Of a DNA stretch of 64,000 nucleotides, positions 63,797 to 64,000 are shown piece by piece; position 1 is the first letter of the stretch; every line of letters starts with the position of its first letter. The DNA lies in assembly GCF_002979975.1 (NCBI RefSeq), contig NZ_PCQD01000012.1, positions 1 through 64,000 on the forward strand. Direction: 5' to 3'. Under the pieces are notes generated by a model. The model was not told the origin of the DNA. It saw only the letters and a program-made list of their open reading frames with translations, and searched no databases. Source of the stretch: Pseudomonas sp. MYb185. Lineage in GTDB: Bacteria > Pseudomonadota > Gammaproteobacteria > Pseudomonadales > Pseudomonadaceae. The position numbers were made by a program, and so were the translations under genes.

Positions 63797-64000
63797 CTAT
63801 ACACTTTGCATGCGCAGATTCAGGCGCAGACCCGGAGCGCGATTCTCCGCCCATAGCTCTGCACCCTGCAGACGCAGCGTGCTACGCGCGATGGCCAGCC
63901 CCAATCCGAAGCCATCGCCACCCGGGCGCGCCGCGTTGAGCCGGGCGAAGGGTTGGAAGATGCGTTCCAGTTCGCCCGCCTCGACCCCCGGCCCCTGATC
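63797..64000 (-). CDS. C-terminal end of a sensor histidine kinase (partial)
   Basis: The last 67 codons of a kinase that runs off the window: DQGPGVEAGELERIFQPFARLNAARPGGDGFGLGLAIARSTLRLQGAELWAENR carries the G1 and G2 boxes of the ATP-binding domain. It reads toward the second receptor, with 153 bp between, which suggests a second PfeS-type kinase controlling that receptor. The N-terminal sensor and H-box are outside the window. Confidence 0.88.
   Translation of the reverse strand, partial: DQGPGVEAGELERIFQPFARLNAARPGGDGFGLGLAIARSTLRLQGAELWAENRAPGLRLNLRMQSV

Overview
The window is a bacterial chromosome segment that most resembles Pseudomonas in the broad sense. The left third keeps the Pseudomonas gene order cyaY-lptM-lysA-dapF-DUF484-xerC-HAD ... 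sutA ... amtB-glnK-ubiK-comM ... GGDEF/EAL-rep-cytochrome c5, and it also carries fabY, a fatty-acid initiation enzyme characteristic of Pseudomonas. Intermediate G+C and the accessory content would fit the Halopseudomonas (P. pertucinogena) branch. That placement is an inference, because no rRNA is present.

Layout. (1) 1-421 is a tandem array of paired hairpins beside an MFS gene. (2) 2.1-19.7 kb is conserved housekeeping: FabY, a GST, CyaY, LptM, the lysine/DAP pair LysA-DapF with DUF484, XerC and a HAD hydrolase, SutA, the GlnK-AmtB ammonium operon with a recognisable sigma-54/NtrC control region, UbiK, a ComM-type ATPase, a ProE-like c-di-GMP enzyme, Rep helicase and cytochrome c5. A tRNA-Arg(CCG) follows. 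(3) 20.3-35.2 kb is accessory metabolism: a lone maleylacetate reductase and cytochrome b561, then a seven-gene minus-strand operon (CitMHS carrier, OprD-type porin, 2-hydroxyacid dehydrogenase, AtuA/DUF1446, DUF4387, MmgE/PrpD, alpha/beta hydrolase). This operon faces a gene for a helix-turn-helix protein fused to a citrate-synthase-like domain, followed by a LeuC/LeuD-type hydro-lyase and an AbrB-family membrane protein. I read the whole as an uncharacterised di-/tricarboxylate catabolic system whose sensor is a citrate synthase relative that has lost a catalytic motif.

(4) 35.3-49.2 kb holds an epimerase, a decayed DUF1016 nuclease gene with a possible HsdM remnant, HDOD, small membrane and monooxygenase genes, LysR, and the proline locus pruR/putA/putP. 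A 22-codon leader ORF containing a Crc/Hfq-type CA motif overlaps the putP start. EamA/AraC and CstA genes follow.

(5) 49.3-64 kb is an iron-acquisition region. It has two catecholate-type TonB receptors, a histidine kinase and response regulator separated by one receptor gene, a DUF3649-PepSY-DUF3325 siderophore-reductase-type operon, a PfeE-like esterase, a methyltransferase, and the end of a second sensor kinase. Three Fur-like boxes sit in the intergenic regions. A subtilase gene and a second paired-hairpin array lie inside this region. The two hairpin arrays have unrelated sequences but the same architecture: two hairpins per unit with reverse-complementary loops, and stems that differ by exactly two compensated base pairs.
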